DNA of 64,000 nucleotides from Rhodovulum euryhalinum (GTDB lineage: Bacteria > Pseudomonadota > Alphaproteobacteria > Rhodobacterales > Rhodobacteraceae): assembly GCF_004342445.1 (NCBI RefSeq), contig NZ_SLWW01000005.1, positions 183,106-247,105 of the forward strand, written 5' to 3'. Every line of letters begins with the position of its first letter. The first letter of the stretch is position 1. Below, one piece after another: positions 54,605 through 63,853 of the stretch. The translations under genes and the position numbers were made by a program. The notes under the pieces are model-generated. The model was not told the DNA's origin. It ran no database searches and saw only the letters and a program-made list of their open reading frames with translations.

Positions 54605-56314
54605 TCAGTTGCCCGCGATCAGCCCCATCTGTTCGAGCTTGAGGATCACCTGGTGGGCGCAGTTGTCCACGTCGATGCCGGTCGTGTCGACCCGCAGTTC
54701 GGGCATCTCCGGGGCCTCGTAGGGGTCTGAGATCCCGGTGAATTCCTTGATCTTGCCCTCGCGCGCGAGCTTGTAGAGCCCCTTGCGGTCGCGGCGTTCG
54801 CATTCCTCGATGGGCGTTGCCACGTGCACCTCGCAGAAGGCGCCGTAGGCCTCGACCATCTCGCGCACGGCGCGCCGCGTCGCGATATAGGGCGCGATCG
54901 GGGCGCAGATCGCGATGCCGCCGTTCTTGGTGATCTCGGAGGCGACATAGCCGATCCGGCGGATGTTGATGTCGCGGTGTTCCTTGGAGAAGCCCAGTTC
55001 CGAGGACAGGTGCTTGCGCACCACGTCGCCGTCGAGCAGCGTCACCGGACGACCGCCCATCTCCATCAGCTTGACCATCAGCGCGTTGGCGATGGTCGAC
55101 TTGCCCGATCCGGACAGCCCGGTGAAGAACACGGTGAAGCCCTGATGCGCGCGCGGGGGCGAGGTGCGGCGCAGTTCCGTCACCACCTCGGGGAACGAGA
55201 ACCAGTCGGGGATGTCCAGCCCCTCGCGCAGGCGGCGGCGCAGCTCGGTGCCCGAGATGTCCAGCACGGTCGAGCCTTCCGGCACCTCGTCCACGGGGAA
55301 ATACTGCGCCTTTTCCTGCACATAGACCATCTGCTTGAAATCGACCATCTCGATGCCGATCTCGCCAGCGTATTGCTTGAACAGCTCCTGGGCGTCGTAG
55401 GGGCCGTAGAAGTCTTGGCCCTGGCTGTTCTTGCCGGGGCCGGCGTGGTCGCGCCCGACGATGAAATGGGTGCAGCCGTGGTTGCGGCGGATGATCCCGT
55501 GCCAGACCGCCTCGCGGGGACCGGCCATGCGCATCGCGAGGTTCAAGAGGCTCATCGTGGTGGTGGCCTGCGGATACTTGTCCAGCACCGCCTCGTAGCA
55601 GCGTACCCGTGTGAAATGGTCGACATCGCCCGGTTTCGTCATGCCGACGACGGGATGGATCAGCAGGTTCGCCTGCGCCTCGCGCGCGGCGCGGAAGGTC
55701 AGTTCCTGGTGCGCGCGGTGCAGCGGGTTGCGGGTCTGGAAGGCGACGATGCGGCGCCAGCCGAGCTTGCGGAAATAGGCGCGCAACTCGTTCGGCGTGT
55801 CGCGGCGGGCGCGGAAATCGTAATGCACGGGCTGCTGGATGCCGGTCACCGGCCCGCCCAGATAGACCTTGCCCGCGGTGTGGTGCAGGTAGTTGACCGC
55901 CGGGTGGGCCAGGTCGTCGGCGCCGAACACCTTCTCGGCCTCGCGGGCCTTGTTCGGCGCCCATTTGTCCGAGACCGACAGGATCGCCAGGATCACCCCC
56001 TCCTGGTCGCGTAGCGCGATGTCCTGGCCGGGCTCGATCTTCGCGGCGAACTCTTCGGAGACGTCCAGCGTGATCGGCATCGGCCACAGCGTGCCGTCGG
56101 CCAGCCGCATGGTCTCGACGACGCTGTCGTAATCGGCCTGTCCGAGGAAGCCCTTGAGCGGGTTGAACCCGCCATTCATCAGCAGTTCCAGGTCGCAGAT
56201 CTGGCGCGGGGTGAGATCCCAGCTGGGCAGGTCGCCCGCCTCGACCTTCAGTTTCTGGGCGCTCTCGGGCGAGACGTAGAGTTCGGGAATCGGGGAAAGG
56301 TTTGAAAGGGACAT
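54605..56314 (-). CDS. sat: Fused sulfate adenylyltransferase / adenylylsulfate kinase
   Basis: 569-residue bifunctional enzyme turning sulfate into PAPS in two steps. Residues about 1-390 are an ATP sulfurylase of the Sat type with QTRNPLHRAHQ, GRDHAGPG and FPVDEVPEGS. Residues about 395-569 are APS kinase with P-loop GLSGSGKST and DGDVVRKHL. This single-chain form does not need a CysD/CysN pair. ATG at 56314 (MSLSNLSPIPELY) matches the family; longer upstream reading runs through the spacer. No other cys gene is nearby. Confidence 0.96.
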   Translation of the reverse strand: MSLSNLSPIPELYVSPESAQKLKVEAGDLPSWDLTPRQICDLELLMNGGFNPLKGFLGQADYDSVVETMRLADGTLWPMPITLDVSEEFAAKIEPGQDIALRDQEGVILAILSVSDKWAPNKAREAEKVFGADDLAHPAVNYLHHTAGKVYLGGPVTGIQQPVHYDFRARRDTPNELRAYFRKLGWRRIVAFQTRNPLHRAHQELTFRAAREAQANLLIHPVVGMTKPGDVDHFTRVRCYEAVLDKYPQATTTMSLLNLAMRMAGPREAVWHGIIRRNHGCTHFIVGRDHAGPGKNSQGQDFYGPYDAQELFKQYAGEIGIEMVDFKQMVYVQEKAQYFPVDEVPEGSTVLDISGTELRRRLREGLDIPDWFSFPEVVTELRRTSPPRAHQGFTVFFTGLSGSGKSTIANALMVKLMEMGGRPVTLLDGDVVRKHLSSELGFSKEHRDINIRRIGYVASEITKNGGIAICAPIAPYIATRRAVREMVEAYGAFCEVHVATPIEECERRDRKGLYKLAREGKIKEFTGISDPYEAPEMPELRVDTTGIDVDNCAHQVILKLEQMGLIAGN

Positions 56315-56520
56315 CGGAGAACCTGATTTCCTGGGCGCAAACGGAGGATGGCCGGGCCGCCCCGGCGTCGCGGGGGCCATACCGTGCAACTGCGGCAAAG
56401 TTCAAGCCGAAGCGCGGCCGGTCCGTGATTCAGGGGCGAAATCGGCGGAAATGCATCGTTTCGGCGAAGATCGTTCACGACTCGTCCACGCCGCCGGATC
56501 GCTGTTCCCGCGGGCCGGTC

Positions 56521-57501
56521 TCAGCTGGCCTGCCGCGCAGATCCTGCCCCGACATCGTCCAGGCCCGCTTCGGCAAGGAAACGCTCAGCCTCCAGTGCGG
56601 CCATGCAGCCCATGCCGGCCGAGGTGACGGCCTGGCGATACTTGTGATCGGTCAGATCGCCCGCGGCAAAGACGCCGGGGATCGAGGTGGCGGTGGAATC
56701 CGGCTCTGTCACCACATAGCCGCCCATATGGGTTTCCAACTGGTCCTTCACCAGTTCCGAGGCGGGCGCGTGGCCGATCGCGATGAACACGCCCTTGCAG
56801 GGTATTTCGGTCAGTGCGCCGGTATGGACATGGCGCACACGGATGCCCTCGACCCCCAGCGGCGTCTCCGAGCCGACCACCTCGTCCAGCGAATGGTCCC
56901 ACAGGATCTCGACCTTGGGGTTGGTGAACAGCCGGTGTTGCAGCACCTTTTCGGCGCGCAACTCGTCGCGGCGGTGGACCAGCGTCACCTTGGACGCGAA
57001 CCGCGTCAGGAACAGCGCCTCTTCGACCGCCGCATTGCCGCCGCCGATCACCGCCACCTCCTGGCCGCGATAGAAGAACCCGTCGCAGGTGGCGCAGGCC
57101 GAGACGCCGAAGCCCTTGAATTTTTCCTCGGATGGCAGGCCCAGCCATTTCGCCTGCGCGCCGGTGGCCAGGATCAGCGCGTCGCAGGTATGGGTGGTGC
57201 CGCTGTCGCCCACCGCGCGGAACGGGCGCTGCGACAGGTCCAGCGACGTTATGATGTCGGACACGATCTCGGCGCCCATCGCCCTGGCATGGGCTTCCAT
57301 CTTCTGCATCAGTTCGGGGCCCTGGATCTCGGTCTCGCCGGGCCAGTTCTCTACCTCGGTGGTGATGGTCAGCTGGCCGCCGGGCTGGATGCCCTGGATC
57401 AGCACCGGTTCCAGCATCGCGCGGCTGGCATAGACGGCCGCGGTATAGCCCGCAGGCCCCGAGCCGATGATCAGAACCTTCGAGTGCCGCGTCTCGCCCA
57501 T
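56521..57501 (-). CDS. trxB: Thioredoxin reductase
   Basis: NADPH-dependent flavoenzyme recycling thioredoxin. 326 residues. FAD motif [17 protein letters not shown], redox pair Cys136/Cys139 in [15 protein letters not shown] motif [15 protein letters not shown], and C-terminal [23 protein letters not shown] at 57501 ([11 protein letters not shown]); longer upstream frames overlap the divergent regulator. Divergent from the Lrp gene, an order also seen in enterobacteria. Confidence 0.97.
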   Translation of the reverse strand: MGETRHSKVLIIGSGPAGYTAAVYASRAMLEPVLIQGIQPGGQLTITTEVENWPGETEIQGPELMQKMEAHARAMGAEIVSDIITSLDLSQRPFRAVGDSGTTHTCDALILATGAQAKWLGLPSEEKFKGFGVSACATCDGFFYRGQEVAVIGGGNAAVEEALFLTRFASKVTLVHRRDELRAEKVLQHRLFTNPKVEILWDHSLDEVVGSETPLGVEGIRVRHVHTGALTEIPCKGVFIAIGHAPASELVKDQLETHMGGYVVTEPDSTATSIPGVFAAGDLTDHKYRQAVTSAGMGCMAALEAERFLAEAGLDDVGAGSARQAS

Positions 57502-57697
57502 CGCCGTTCTCCCGTCTTGCGGTTTTCCGCGCCCGGGCCGATATAGCCCCCGGACCCGCCCCATGGAAGCCCCGCCGTGCCGATCGGCCGCAGGCTTGCG
57601 CGGAACAGGGGATGTTAAAATCTTGCGCAGACGCGAAATATTATTGCGCAAGTCGCCGCCCGAACCTATGATCCGCAAAAATTCGAGGGGGAGCAGG

Positions 57698-58198
57698 ATG
57701 CCCGGAGCCAAGCTCGACGCGATCGACCGCAAGATTCTGGCCGAATTGCAGGCGGACGGGCGCATGACCAATGTCGAACTGGCGCGCCGGGTCGGCATTT
57801 CTGCACCGCCCTGCCTGCGCCGGGTGCGCACGCTGGAGGAGTCGGGCTACATCCGCGGCTATCACGCCGATGTCGACACCCGCGCGCTGGGCTTCGAGGT
57901 GCAGGTCTTCGCCATGGTCGGGCTGCAAAGCCAGGCCGAGGTGGACCTGACCCGGTTCGAGAACCGCTGCCGCGCCTGGCCCCTGGTGCGCGAGTGCCAC
58001 ATGCTGAACGGCGAGGTGGATTTCATCCTGAAATGCGTGGCGCCCGACCTGTCGACCTTCCAGCGGTTCCTGACCGAGGAACTGACCGCGGCCGAGAACG
58101 TGGTCAGCGTCAAGACCTCGCTGGTGATCCGCTGCGCCAAGGACGACCCGGGTGTCCCCTTCGACGTGATGGAAGAACGGTTGAGCCGCAGCGCCTGA
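57698..58198 (+). CDS. Lrp/AsnC-family transcriptional regulator
   Basis: 166-residue amino-acid-responsive regulator: N-terminal helix-turn-helix ([19 protein letters not shown], then [17 protein letters not shown]) and a C-terminal RAM ligand/oligomerisation domain. Close in character to Lrp. ATG at 57698 ([12 protein letters not shown]) after GAGGGGGAGCAGG. Shares the 196-base region with trxB, which likely holds both promoters; TTAAAATCTTGCGCA near 57612 is the AT-richest part. Confidence 0.92.
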   Translation: MPGAKLDAIDRKILAELQADGRMTNVELARRVGISAPPCLRRVRTLEESGYIRGYHADVDTRALGFEVQVFAMVGLQSQAEVDLTRFENRCRAWPLVRECHMLNGEVDFILKCVAPDLSTFQRFLTEELTAAENVVSVKTSLVIRCAKDDPGVPFDVMEERLSRSA

Positions 58199-58211
58199 AC
58201 GCGCGCCGGTC

Positions 58212-58988
58212 TCAGGCGGTGCGCATCCGCTCCATCTCGAAGGCGGTCAATCGCGGCAGGGTCATCGGGCCAAAACCCTCGAACCCGCACAGATGCGGGA
58301 ACAGCGCAAGAAAGCGCTGCCGCGCGGCAGGATCCATCAGCGCGGCGGCGTTGTCGCCGGGGTGGTAGCTTTCGACCTCAATGCCGTTGGCGATCAGGAT
58401 ATGCTGGGCCTCCAGCGCCAGGTGGAAGACGCGGATCGGGTGCGTGATCCGCAGCCCGATCAGCGAGACCCCGTCGACGAAGGCCGCGGCCGGTCCGAAG
58501 GCCTGGCCGGTGCCCAGGATCTCGTGGCAGCCGGGATGCCGGAACAGCATCCGCGCGCGCGGTCCCAGGATCAGGTCGGGCGCCGGGCGGCCCAGCCCCA
58601 GGCTGTCCGCGGTCACCCGCGTCAGCACCGGCAGATCGCCCCGCATCGCCCCCGGCATCGGCATCAGCACCGTCGAGCCCGCCCACATCAGCCGCCGGGC
58701 GCCCGCATCGGCGGTGGCCAGCGTCATGCCCGGGGCCAGGTCCTCGACCGCCACGGGGCCGCCGGGCGTTGCGATCAGCGTGCCGTGGGCGAAGGCGGCA
58801 AAGGCCTCGTCGACATGAGGTTCGGCGGGCAGGGCGCGGATGAAGTGCTGCGGATAGCCGTCCGGGCAAAGCCCGTGCACCTCGTAGCGGCGCATCGGCA
58901 GGCCGTCGTCGCGCGGCCCGCGTTGCGCCGGATGGGTCGGCCGCTGGGTCGGGATGGCCAGCGGGTCGTGACGGTCGTGGGTCGCCAT
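58212..58988 (-). CDS. Hint-domain (Hedgehog/intein) protein
   Basis: 258 residues with a Hint_2-type domain: FAHGTLIATPGGPVAVEDLAPG begins it, and AGSTVLMPM, LLFRHP-type repeats and AQHILIANGIEVESYHPGD end it. The first Cys/Ser nucleophile of autoprocessing Hint domains appears replaced (AHGT), so autocleavage is doubtful. Such small Hint proteins are frequent in Rhodobacterales, and their role is unknown. No toxin domain is attached. Converges with the Lrp gene (13 bases). Confidence 0.82.
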   Translation of the reverse strand: MATHDRHDPLAIPTQRPTHPAQRGPRDDGLPMRRYEVHGLCPDGYPQHFIRALPAEPHVDEAFAAFAHGTLIATPGGPVAVEDLAPGMTLATADAGARRLMWAGSTVLMPMPGAMRGDLPVLTRVTADSLGLGRPAPDLILGPRARMLFRHPGCHEILGTGQAFGPAAAFVDGVSLIGLRITHPIRVFHLALEAQHILIANGIEVESYHPGDNAAALMDPAARQRFLALFPHLCGFEGFGPMTLPRLTAFEMERMRTA

Positions 58989-59205
58989 GCGATCAGTCCT
59001 TCCGGTCCTGTCACAACTGCATCGGCCCCCACCAATGTGCAGAGAGACACCCCCTTGTGACCCGCCCGATCCGGTCTGTCAAAATTTAACGGTTTATTTT
59101 CCCGGGGCGGCCGGGCAATGCGGGGGGCAGGACTTCGATTGTCCGCCAGCGCGGGAAAGTGCGGCGAAAAAGGCCGTCCCGGTTCCGAATCGGCGATGGA
59201 TCCGG

Positions 59206-59919
59206 TCAGAAGTCGATCCGGCTGCCCAGCACCAGCCCCAGCGCGCCGTCGTTTCTCAGGTCCACGATCCCGCCCAGCGTCACCCAGCCGCGCGTGCCCA
59301 GCCTGCGCGCGATCCCCGGCACCAGGCGCAGGCTGCGCGCGCCCTCGGCGGGATCCTCGAAGCGCATTTCCAGGCTGAGCTGGCTGCGCGGGCTCAGGTT
59401 CAGCCCCAGCGTCAGGTCGATCTTGCAGCCCTCGTCCAGCGCCATCGGCAGACCGGCGGTGGTCGCCGGCGCCTCTTCGGAAGAGGGGGTAAGGTGGAAC
59501 ACGCCCTTGGCATCCAGGTTGACCCAGGCCCAGCCGGCCCCGGTTTCAAAGCTGTGGCCCCAGCTCAATCCCGGCTGGACGATGGCGGCGACGCTGGCCT
59601 TCGACGACCCCGCCGCGCCGAGGCCGATCTCGGCCGCCACGCGCCCTGGCAGCCAGTCGAATTCGCGGCCCATGCGCGCGAAGGCCACCGCCTTCCAATC
59701 ATCCGGCGCCGCGCCGATGCCGGCGTCGATCCCGATGGTCAGCCGTTCGGACAGACCGTATTCCCCGTAGACCGCGGTATAGTGCCCGCCCCCGCCTTCC
59801 ATGACTTCGTGCGAGAAGGCCAGCATCGCCGCGCCGTCCTCGCGCAGCCACGCGCCCGCCGCGGCAGACCCCGCCGCGGCAAGCCAGATCCCCATCCCGA
59901 GCAAGGCAGCCGGTCGCAT
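59206..59919 (-). CDS. Exported beta-rich hypothetical envelope protein
   Basis: 237 residues with a signal peptide (ALLGMGIWLAAAGSAAAG). The mature part alternates aromatic and small residues and ends IDF with a terminal Phe (VLGSRIDF), typical of outer-membrane beta-barrels. Elements such as YGLSERLTIGIDAGIGA and GLNLSPRSQLSLEM are strand-like. No named family. ATG at 59919 (MRPAALLGMG). The 217 bases between its stop and the Hint gene start hold an AT-rich stretch (AATTTAACGGTTTATTTT) likely to be the Hint gene promoter. Confidence 0.75.
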   Translation of the reverse strand: MRPAALLGMGIWLAAAGSAAAGAWLREDGAAMLAFSHEVMEGGGGHYTAVYGEYGLSERLTIGIDAGIGAAPDDWKAVAFARMGREFDWLPGRVAAEIGLGAAGSSKASVAAIVQPGLSWGHSFETGAGWAWVNLDAKGVFHLTPSSEEAPATTAGLPMALDEGCKIDLTLGLNLSPRSQLSLEMRFEDPAEGARSLRLVPGIARRLGTRGWVTLGGIVDLRNDGALGLVLGSRIDF

Positions 59920-60042
59920 CCCGCACCCCGTTTTCCGCCAGTCTCGGCCGCAAAGCGTTAACCATCCGTTTACCACGGCCAGGATCGCTTGCATTTCCCG
60001 CTGCCCGCGCGTTCCCTTGGCAACAGGCAAGGGGGAGGGCGC

Positions 60043-60642
60043 ATGCCGCTGGTTGCACCGCTGGGCGAAGACGAGATGGAACCGGGGCTGCGCGAGGCGG
60101 TGCAGTTCTTCAAGGGGCCGCTGGGGGTCGTGCCGAACTCGGTCCGGACCATGGCGCACCGGCCCGCCATCGCGCAGGCCTTCACCGCCCTCAACATCGC
60201 GGTGATGACCTGCGAGGGCGCCGTCACCCCCGAGTTCAAGCGGCTGCTGGGCTATGTCACCAGTTTCACCTCCGGTTGCCGCTACTGCCAGGCGCACACG
60301 ATCCTCGGCGCCGAACGCTTCGGCGCGACCGAGGAGCGGCTGCGCGATGTCTGGGACTTCGAGCCGTCGCCTCATTTCACCGAGGCCGAGAAGGCCGCGC
60401 TCGCCTTCGCCCGCGCCGCCGCCGAGGTGCCGAACGGGGTCACGCCGGCGATCGAGGCCCGCCTGACGGCGCACTGGTCGGACGGCGACATCGTCGAGAT
60501 CATGGCCGTGATCGCGCTCTTCGGCTTTCTCAACCGCTGGAACGATTCGATGGGCTCGGCGCTCGAGGACCTGCCGGTGGCCACCGCCGACCGGCTGCTT
60601 GCCGCCACCGGCTGGCAGATCGGCAAGCACCGCGCCGAATAG
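60043..60642 (+). CDS. AhpD-like carboxymuconolactone-decarboxylase family protein
   Basis: 199 residues of the AhpD/CMD superfamily. The redox pair Cys79/Cys82 lies in SGCRYCQAHT, and the second part has WSDGDIVEIMAVIALFGFLNRW, as in peroxidase-related CMD proteins. Probably a peroxidase or a peroxidase-reducing adaptor. ATG at 60043 after a GGGGGAGGG site. Confidence 0.87.
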   Translation: MPLVAPLGEDEMEPGLREAVQFFKGPLGVVPNSVRTMAHRPAIAQAFTALNIAVMTCEGAVTPEFKRLLGYVTSFTSGCRYCQAHTILGAERFGATEERLRDVWDFEPSPHFTEAEKAALAFARAAAEVPNGVTPAIEARLTAHWSDGDIVEIMAVIALFGFLNRWNDSMGSALEDLPVATADRLLAATGWQIGKHRAE

Positions 60643-60702
60643 GGGCTGGGCAAGGCCCGGCCGGGGTCTTATGCTGCGCCGCAGCAAGAAGGGCGGGCGG
60701 AC

Positions 60703-61335
60703 ATGACCGGCATGATCATCACCATCGCACAGCAGAAGGGGGGCTCGGGCAAGACGACGCTCGCGGCGAACCTCGCCGTGGCCTTCGCCCGCCGGGGCCT
60801 GAATGTCGGGCTGATCGACACCGATCCGCAGGGCAGCCTCGGGCGCTGGTTCATGACCCGGATCGCCTCGGCCGAGCCCGACATGGATTTCTCGACCGCC
60901 TCGGCCTGGGGCGTGGAATACGAGACCGCCAAGCTGGCCCGGGACAACGACATCGTGCTGATCGACACGCCCCCCAAGGCCGACAGCGACCTGCGCCCCG
61001 CGCTGCGCGCCGCCGACCTGGTGCTGGTGCCGGTCGCGGTCAGCCATGTCGACCTCTGGGCCACCGAGGGCGTCCTCGACCTCGCCCGGCGCGAGGACCG
61101 CGCGGCGCTGGTCGTGCTGAACCGCATCAAGGAGGGCACCCGGCTGGCCGTCGAAGTGGCCGACGCCGCCGCCGAACTGGCCGCCACGCTGGCCACCGCC
61201 CGGCTGGCCAACCGGGTGGCCTATGCCGAGACGCTGGGCCAGGGCCGCGGCGTGCAGGAAGCTGCGCGCAAGGGCCCGGCCGCCGCCGAGATCGCCGCGC
61301 TGGCCGACGAGGTGCTTGCCTTCGCGCCCACATGA
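60703..61335 (+). CDS. Orphan ParA-family ATPase
   Basis: 210 residues with deviant Walker A KGGSGKTT, switch LIDTDPQGSL, and Walker B VLIDTPPKAD. This is the short ParA type without an N-terminal DNA-binding domain. No parB or parS-like site is next to it, so it is not the chromosome partition operon. Cargo-positioning roles (MipZ-, PpfA- or McdA-like) are possible. It begins 60 bases after the AhpD-like gene. Confidence 0.9.
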   Translation: MTGMIITIAQQKGGSGKTTLAANLAVAFARRGLNVGLIDTDPQGSLGRWFMTRIASAEPDMDFSTASAWGVEYETAKLARDNDIVLIDTPPKADSDLRPALRAADLVLVPVAVSHVDLWATEGVLDLARREDRAALVVLNRIKEGTRLAVEVADAAAELAATLATARLANRVAYAETLGQGRGVQEAARKGPAAAEIAALADEVLAFAPT

Positions 61336-61399
61336 TTTGCGTCAAGGTTGCACCTCCCCGGCTTTGCCATGCTAGATGGGCCAAGGGAGGGCAAAGCCC

Positions 61400-61807
61400 A
61401 TGTACAGCAACATTCTGGTTCCCGTCGCCGTCGACCACGGCCCGCATCTGGACGAGATTCTCGCGCTGGCCCGGAAGCTTCGGTCCAGCGACGGCAAGAT
61501 CACCATCCTGACCGTGGCCGAGGCGATCCCGCCCTATGTCGCGCAATACCTGTCCGAGGGCCAGGAGGCCAACACCCGCGAGGCGATCCGCGCCGATCTC
61601 GAGGGCGAGCTTCAGGGCGTGCCCGATGTCGAGATCCGGGTGGTCACCGGCCACGCCGGCATGACCATCGTGGACTATGCCGAGCGGCACGCCGTCGACT
61701 GCATCGTGATGCATTCGCACCGGCCGGGGCTGCGCGATTATTTCCTCGGCTCGACCGCCGCCCGGGTGGTGCGCCACGCGCCCTGCTCGGTGCATGTCGT
61801 GCGCTAG
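61400..61807 (+). CDS. Universal stress protein (UspA family)
   Basis: 135 residues with ILVPVAVDHGPH at the N-terminus and the ATP-binding-type end IVMHSHRPGLRDYFLGSTAARVVRHAPCSVHVVR. The G-2x-G-9x-G(S/T) nucleotide motif is largely kept (RPGLRDYFLGSTA). ATG at 61400 after GGGAGGG. Next gene follows after 27 bases. Confidence 0.93.
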   Translation: MYSNILVPVAVDHGPHLDEILALARKLRSSDGKITILTVAEAIPPYVAQYLSEGQEANTREAIRADLEGELQGVPDVEIRVVTGHAGMTIVDYAERHAVDCIVMHSHRPGLRDYFLGSTAARVVRHAPCSVHVVR

Positions 61808-61834
61808 TTTTCCAGGATCGAAAGGAAGGTCATC

Positions 61835-62155
61835 ATGCCCACCATCTCGCGCGACGCCGAGTTGCAGACGATCATCACCACCTTCGAGGTGACCCCCGGC
61901 ACCTGCCAGGACCTGCTGGACGAATTGCACGACGCCTACACCAACTTCATCTCGAAACAGCCCGGCTTCATCGGCGCGGGGCTGCATGTCAACGACGCCC
62001 AGACCCGCATCGCCAACTATTCGCAATGGACCCGGCGCGAGGATTTCCAGGCGATGCTGCGCTCGGACGAGATGCGCGTCAGGAACCGCCGCCTTGCGGA
62101 ACTGTGCAAGAATTTCGAGCCGGTGATGTACGACGTGTTCGCCTGTTTCAATTAA
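61835..62155 (+). CDS. Antibiotic-biosynthesis-monooxygenase-domain protein
   Basis: 106 residues, ABM/dimeric ferredoxin-like fold: ELQTIITTFEVTPGTCQDLLD, then QPGFIGAGLHVNDAQTRIANYSQW. It lacks the IsdG-type Asn/Trp/His triad arrangement seen in the gene at 37608, so heme cleavage is not expected. Follows the universal stress protein by 27 bases, with an AAAGGAAGG site, and probably shares its transcript. Confidence 0.85.
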   Translation: MPTISRDAELQTIITTFEVTPGTCQDLLDELHDAYTNFISKQPGFIGAGLHVNDAQTRIANYSQWTRREDFQAMLRSDEMRVRNRRLAELCKNFEPVMYDVFACFN

Positions 62156-62244
62156 GCGGCGCGGCCTTGATCCGGGTCCTTGCGGGATCGGCCTGCAAGC
62201 ACCGGACAGGCCAACCCGACGCGCCCGACCCGGAGGTTCCGCCC

Positions 62245-62649
62245 ATGCCATCCCCATTACGTTCCACAGCCCTTGCCCTGTCGCTTGCGCTGTCCGCAGC
62301 GCTCGCCCCCGGGGTGGCGCCCGCCCAGGACCTGCTCGAGGAATATGTCGCGGTGATCGGCCAGCGCGACCTCTACAACTCCAAGGGCCTGCGGTTGACC
62401 GAGCCCTGGCAGATCCTGCGCCAGGACCGGGCGAATTTCCACCGCTACGGGCTGCGCGATCCGGGCGACCAGGGCGACAGGTTCTTCGCCGACATGGCCA
62501 ATCGCGGCGCGATGGAACAGATGCTGATGCGCGGCTGGATGGACCCCGCCGCCGCGCGCGACATCGTCGTGGGCGGGGCCAGCGTGGTCGTGCGGATCTG
62601 GGGCCGGGGCGGGCGCGGCGACCACGTCACGGTCGAGGTCTGGCGTTGA
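62245..62649 (+). CDS. Exported hypothetical protein
   Basis: 134 residues with a signal peptide (ALALSLALSAALAPGVAPA, cleavage near PAQ-D). The mature protein has a small helical part followed by a C-terminal strand region (VVGGASVVVRIWGRGG). No family recognised. ATG at 62245 after CGGAGG. Its 3' end overlaps the convergent YdcF-like gene by 23 bases. Confidence 0.7.
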   Translation: MPSPLRSTALALSLALSAALAPGVAPAQDLLEEYVAVIGQRDLYNSKGLRLTEPWQILRQDRANFHRYGLRDPGDQGDRFFADMANRGAMEQMLMRGWMDPAAARDIVVGGASVVVRIWGRGGRGDHVTVEVWR

Positions 62650-63091
62650 GCGCCACCAGATAGGCCGCCGCCTCGCGCAGCAGCAGGGCCGCGTGCCGGT
62701 GCGGCCGCCCGATTCCATGGCGCGGCGCGGCTTGCGTGACCGCCAGCCCGGCGCGCCGCGCCAGCAGGCGTGCGCGCGGCTGGTGGTAGTAATCCGTCAC
62801 CAGCGTGACGCGGGTTATCCCGCGGGCGGCAAGGATCGGGGCCGCGAACGCGATGTTCTCGGCGGTGGTGCGGGCGGCGGGCTCCTCGACGATCCGGCCC
62901 GGCGCCACCCCCTCGGCCCGGCAGATCGCCGCGATCGCCGCGGCCTCGCCATTCGCCCCGCTCGCCACCACGATCGCGTCGGGGGCCGCGTGCCACACCC
63001 GCGCCCCATGCCGCGCCCGCCGGACCAGCGCCGCCCCCGGCACCCCGTCCGCCCGCATCATCGCCCCGAGGATCAGGATCGCATGGGTCAT
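62627..63091 (-). CDS. YdcF/DUF218-like protein
   Basis: 154 residues: HAILILGAMMRADG start, AIVVASGANGEAAAIAAIC, the acid/Asn stretch EEPAARTTAENIAFA and TLVTDYYHQPRARLLARRAG, all typical of the DUF218 fold (YdcF, SanA and relatives) that binds nucleotide-like ligands or acts on the envelope. It lacks a membrane anchor. ATG at 63091 (MTHAILILG). Confidence 0.88.
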   Translation of the reverse strand: MTHAILILGAMMRADGVPGAALVRRARHGARVWHAAPDAIVVASGANGEAAAIAAICRAEGVAPGRIVEEPAARTTAENIAFAAPILAARGITRVTLVTDYYHQPRARLLARRAGLAVTQAAPRHGIGRPHRHAALLLREAAAYLVALNARPRP

Positions 63092-63184
63092 GCACACAGC
63101 GTGGCCGCGCCGGGCGGCGGGGTCAATGGGGCGCTGGCGCGTGGTGGGGGGAGGGCGGTGGGTTGACACCCACCCTACGCTTGC

Positions 63185-63781
63185 TCATTTGCGGGGAAAA
63201 ATCGGCTCGCCCGGCCCTATGCCGCCTGGAAACTGAAATCCCATGTGGGTTACCGTATTTATCACTGAACAGGCAAGTTCGGCGACATGGCGCTGGACTT
63301 GACGGAGAAAGGCAACATCAATGGGTGTCTCAAAGCTCTCTTTTTGCTTGTTCACAAATAAGGGTAAGGAAAAGCCTTGACCATCAGGGCTTCGCCATGA
63401 CCCGTGGCAGATGACGTTTCTGATCTTCGAAGCCTTTTTAAGATCTTCGGCCAGTTCGTCAAAGTTCGTAGTCGTGTTTTCCGTATTTTCGCGAACGGCC
63501 TTCGCAAGCGCATCCACAAGATTGTTCAAAGGCTCTTTCAGCGCATTTTCAAGCGTCGGAAGCCATTTCTCAAAAGCGGCTCGCGCTTCGGCTTCGGTCT
63601 GATAGCGCCGCGTGGCGGTGTGAGCAAAAATCGCCTTTCCCAAGACCTCTTCAAGAAAGCCAAAGGTCGCGATGGTTCTTCCAAGCTCTTCCCAAAATTC
63701 TGGTGCATGACGGTTCGTCGGCCATTTCTCTGGAAGGCTATCAAGGTCAATGATAGCGCACTTTCGTTCTTCGTTCGTCAT
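63185..63781 (-). CDS. Predicted HEPN-like helical protein
   Basis: 198 residues, mostly helical, no named family. The segment KIRNVICHGSW contains Arg121-Asn122-x3-His126, fitting the R-[polar]-x(3-5)-H active site of HEPN ribonucleases; the upstream helix FGFLEEVLGKAIFA (40-53) resembles the first HEPN helix. If active it may be an RNase toxin or antiviral effector, but no antitoxin partner is next to it. Its base composition looks lower in GC than its neighbours, and it lies beside an IS element. ATG at 63781 follows CGGAG; an upstream ATG at 63799 is also in frame. Confidence 0.75.
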   Translation of the reverse strand: MTNEERKCAIIDLDSLPEKWPTNRHAPEFWEELGRTIATFGFLEEVLGKAIFAHTATRRYQTEAEARAAFEKWLPTLENALKEPLNNLVDALAKAVRENTENTTTNFDELAEDLKKASKIRNVICHGSWRSPDGQGFSLPLFVNKQKESFETPIDVAFLRQVQRHVAELACSVINTVTHMGFQFPGGIGPGEPIFPRK

Positions 63782-63853
63782 GCTGCATCTCCGTTCCATA
63801 GCCCGCCACCCCGCACCCGTTTCCCACCGCCCGCCACGTTAACCGCGCACCGG

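Noticed and set aside
54234..56405. 723-residue minus-strand frame overlapping the Sat-CysC gene in another phase
   Set aside because: Out-of-phase shadow of the enzyme; Arg/Pro/Gly-rich and lacking any motif.
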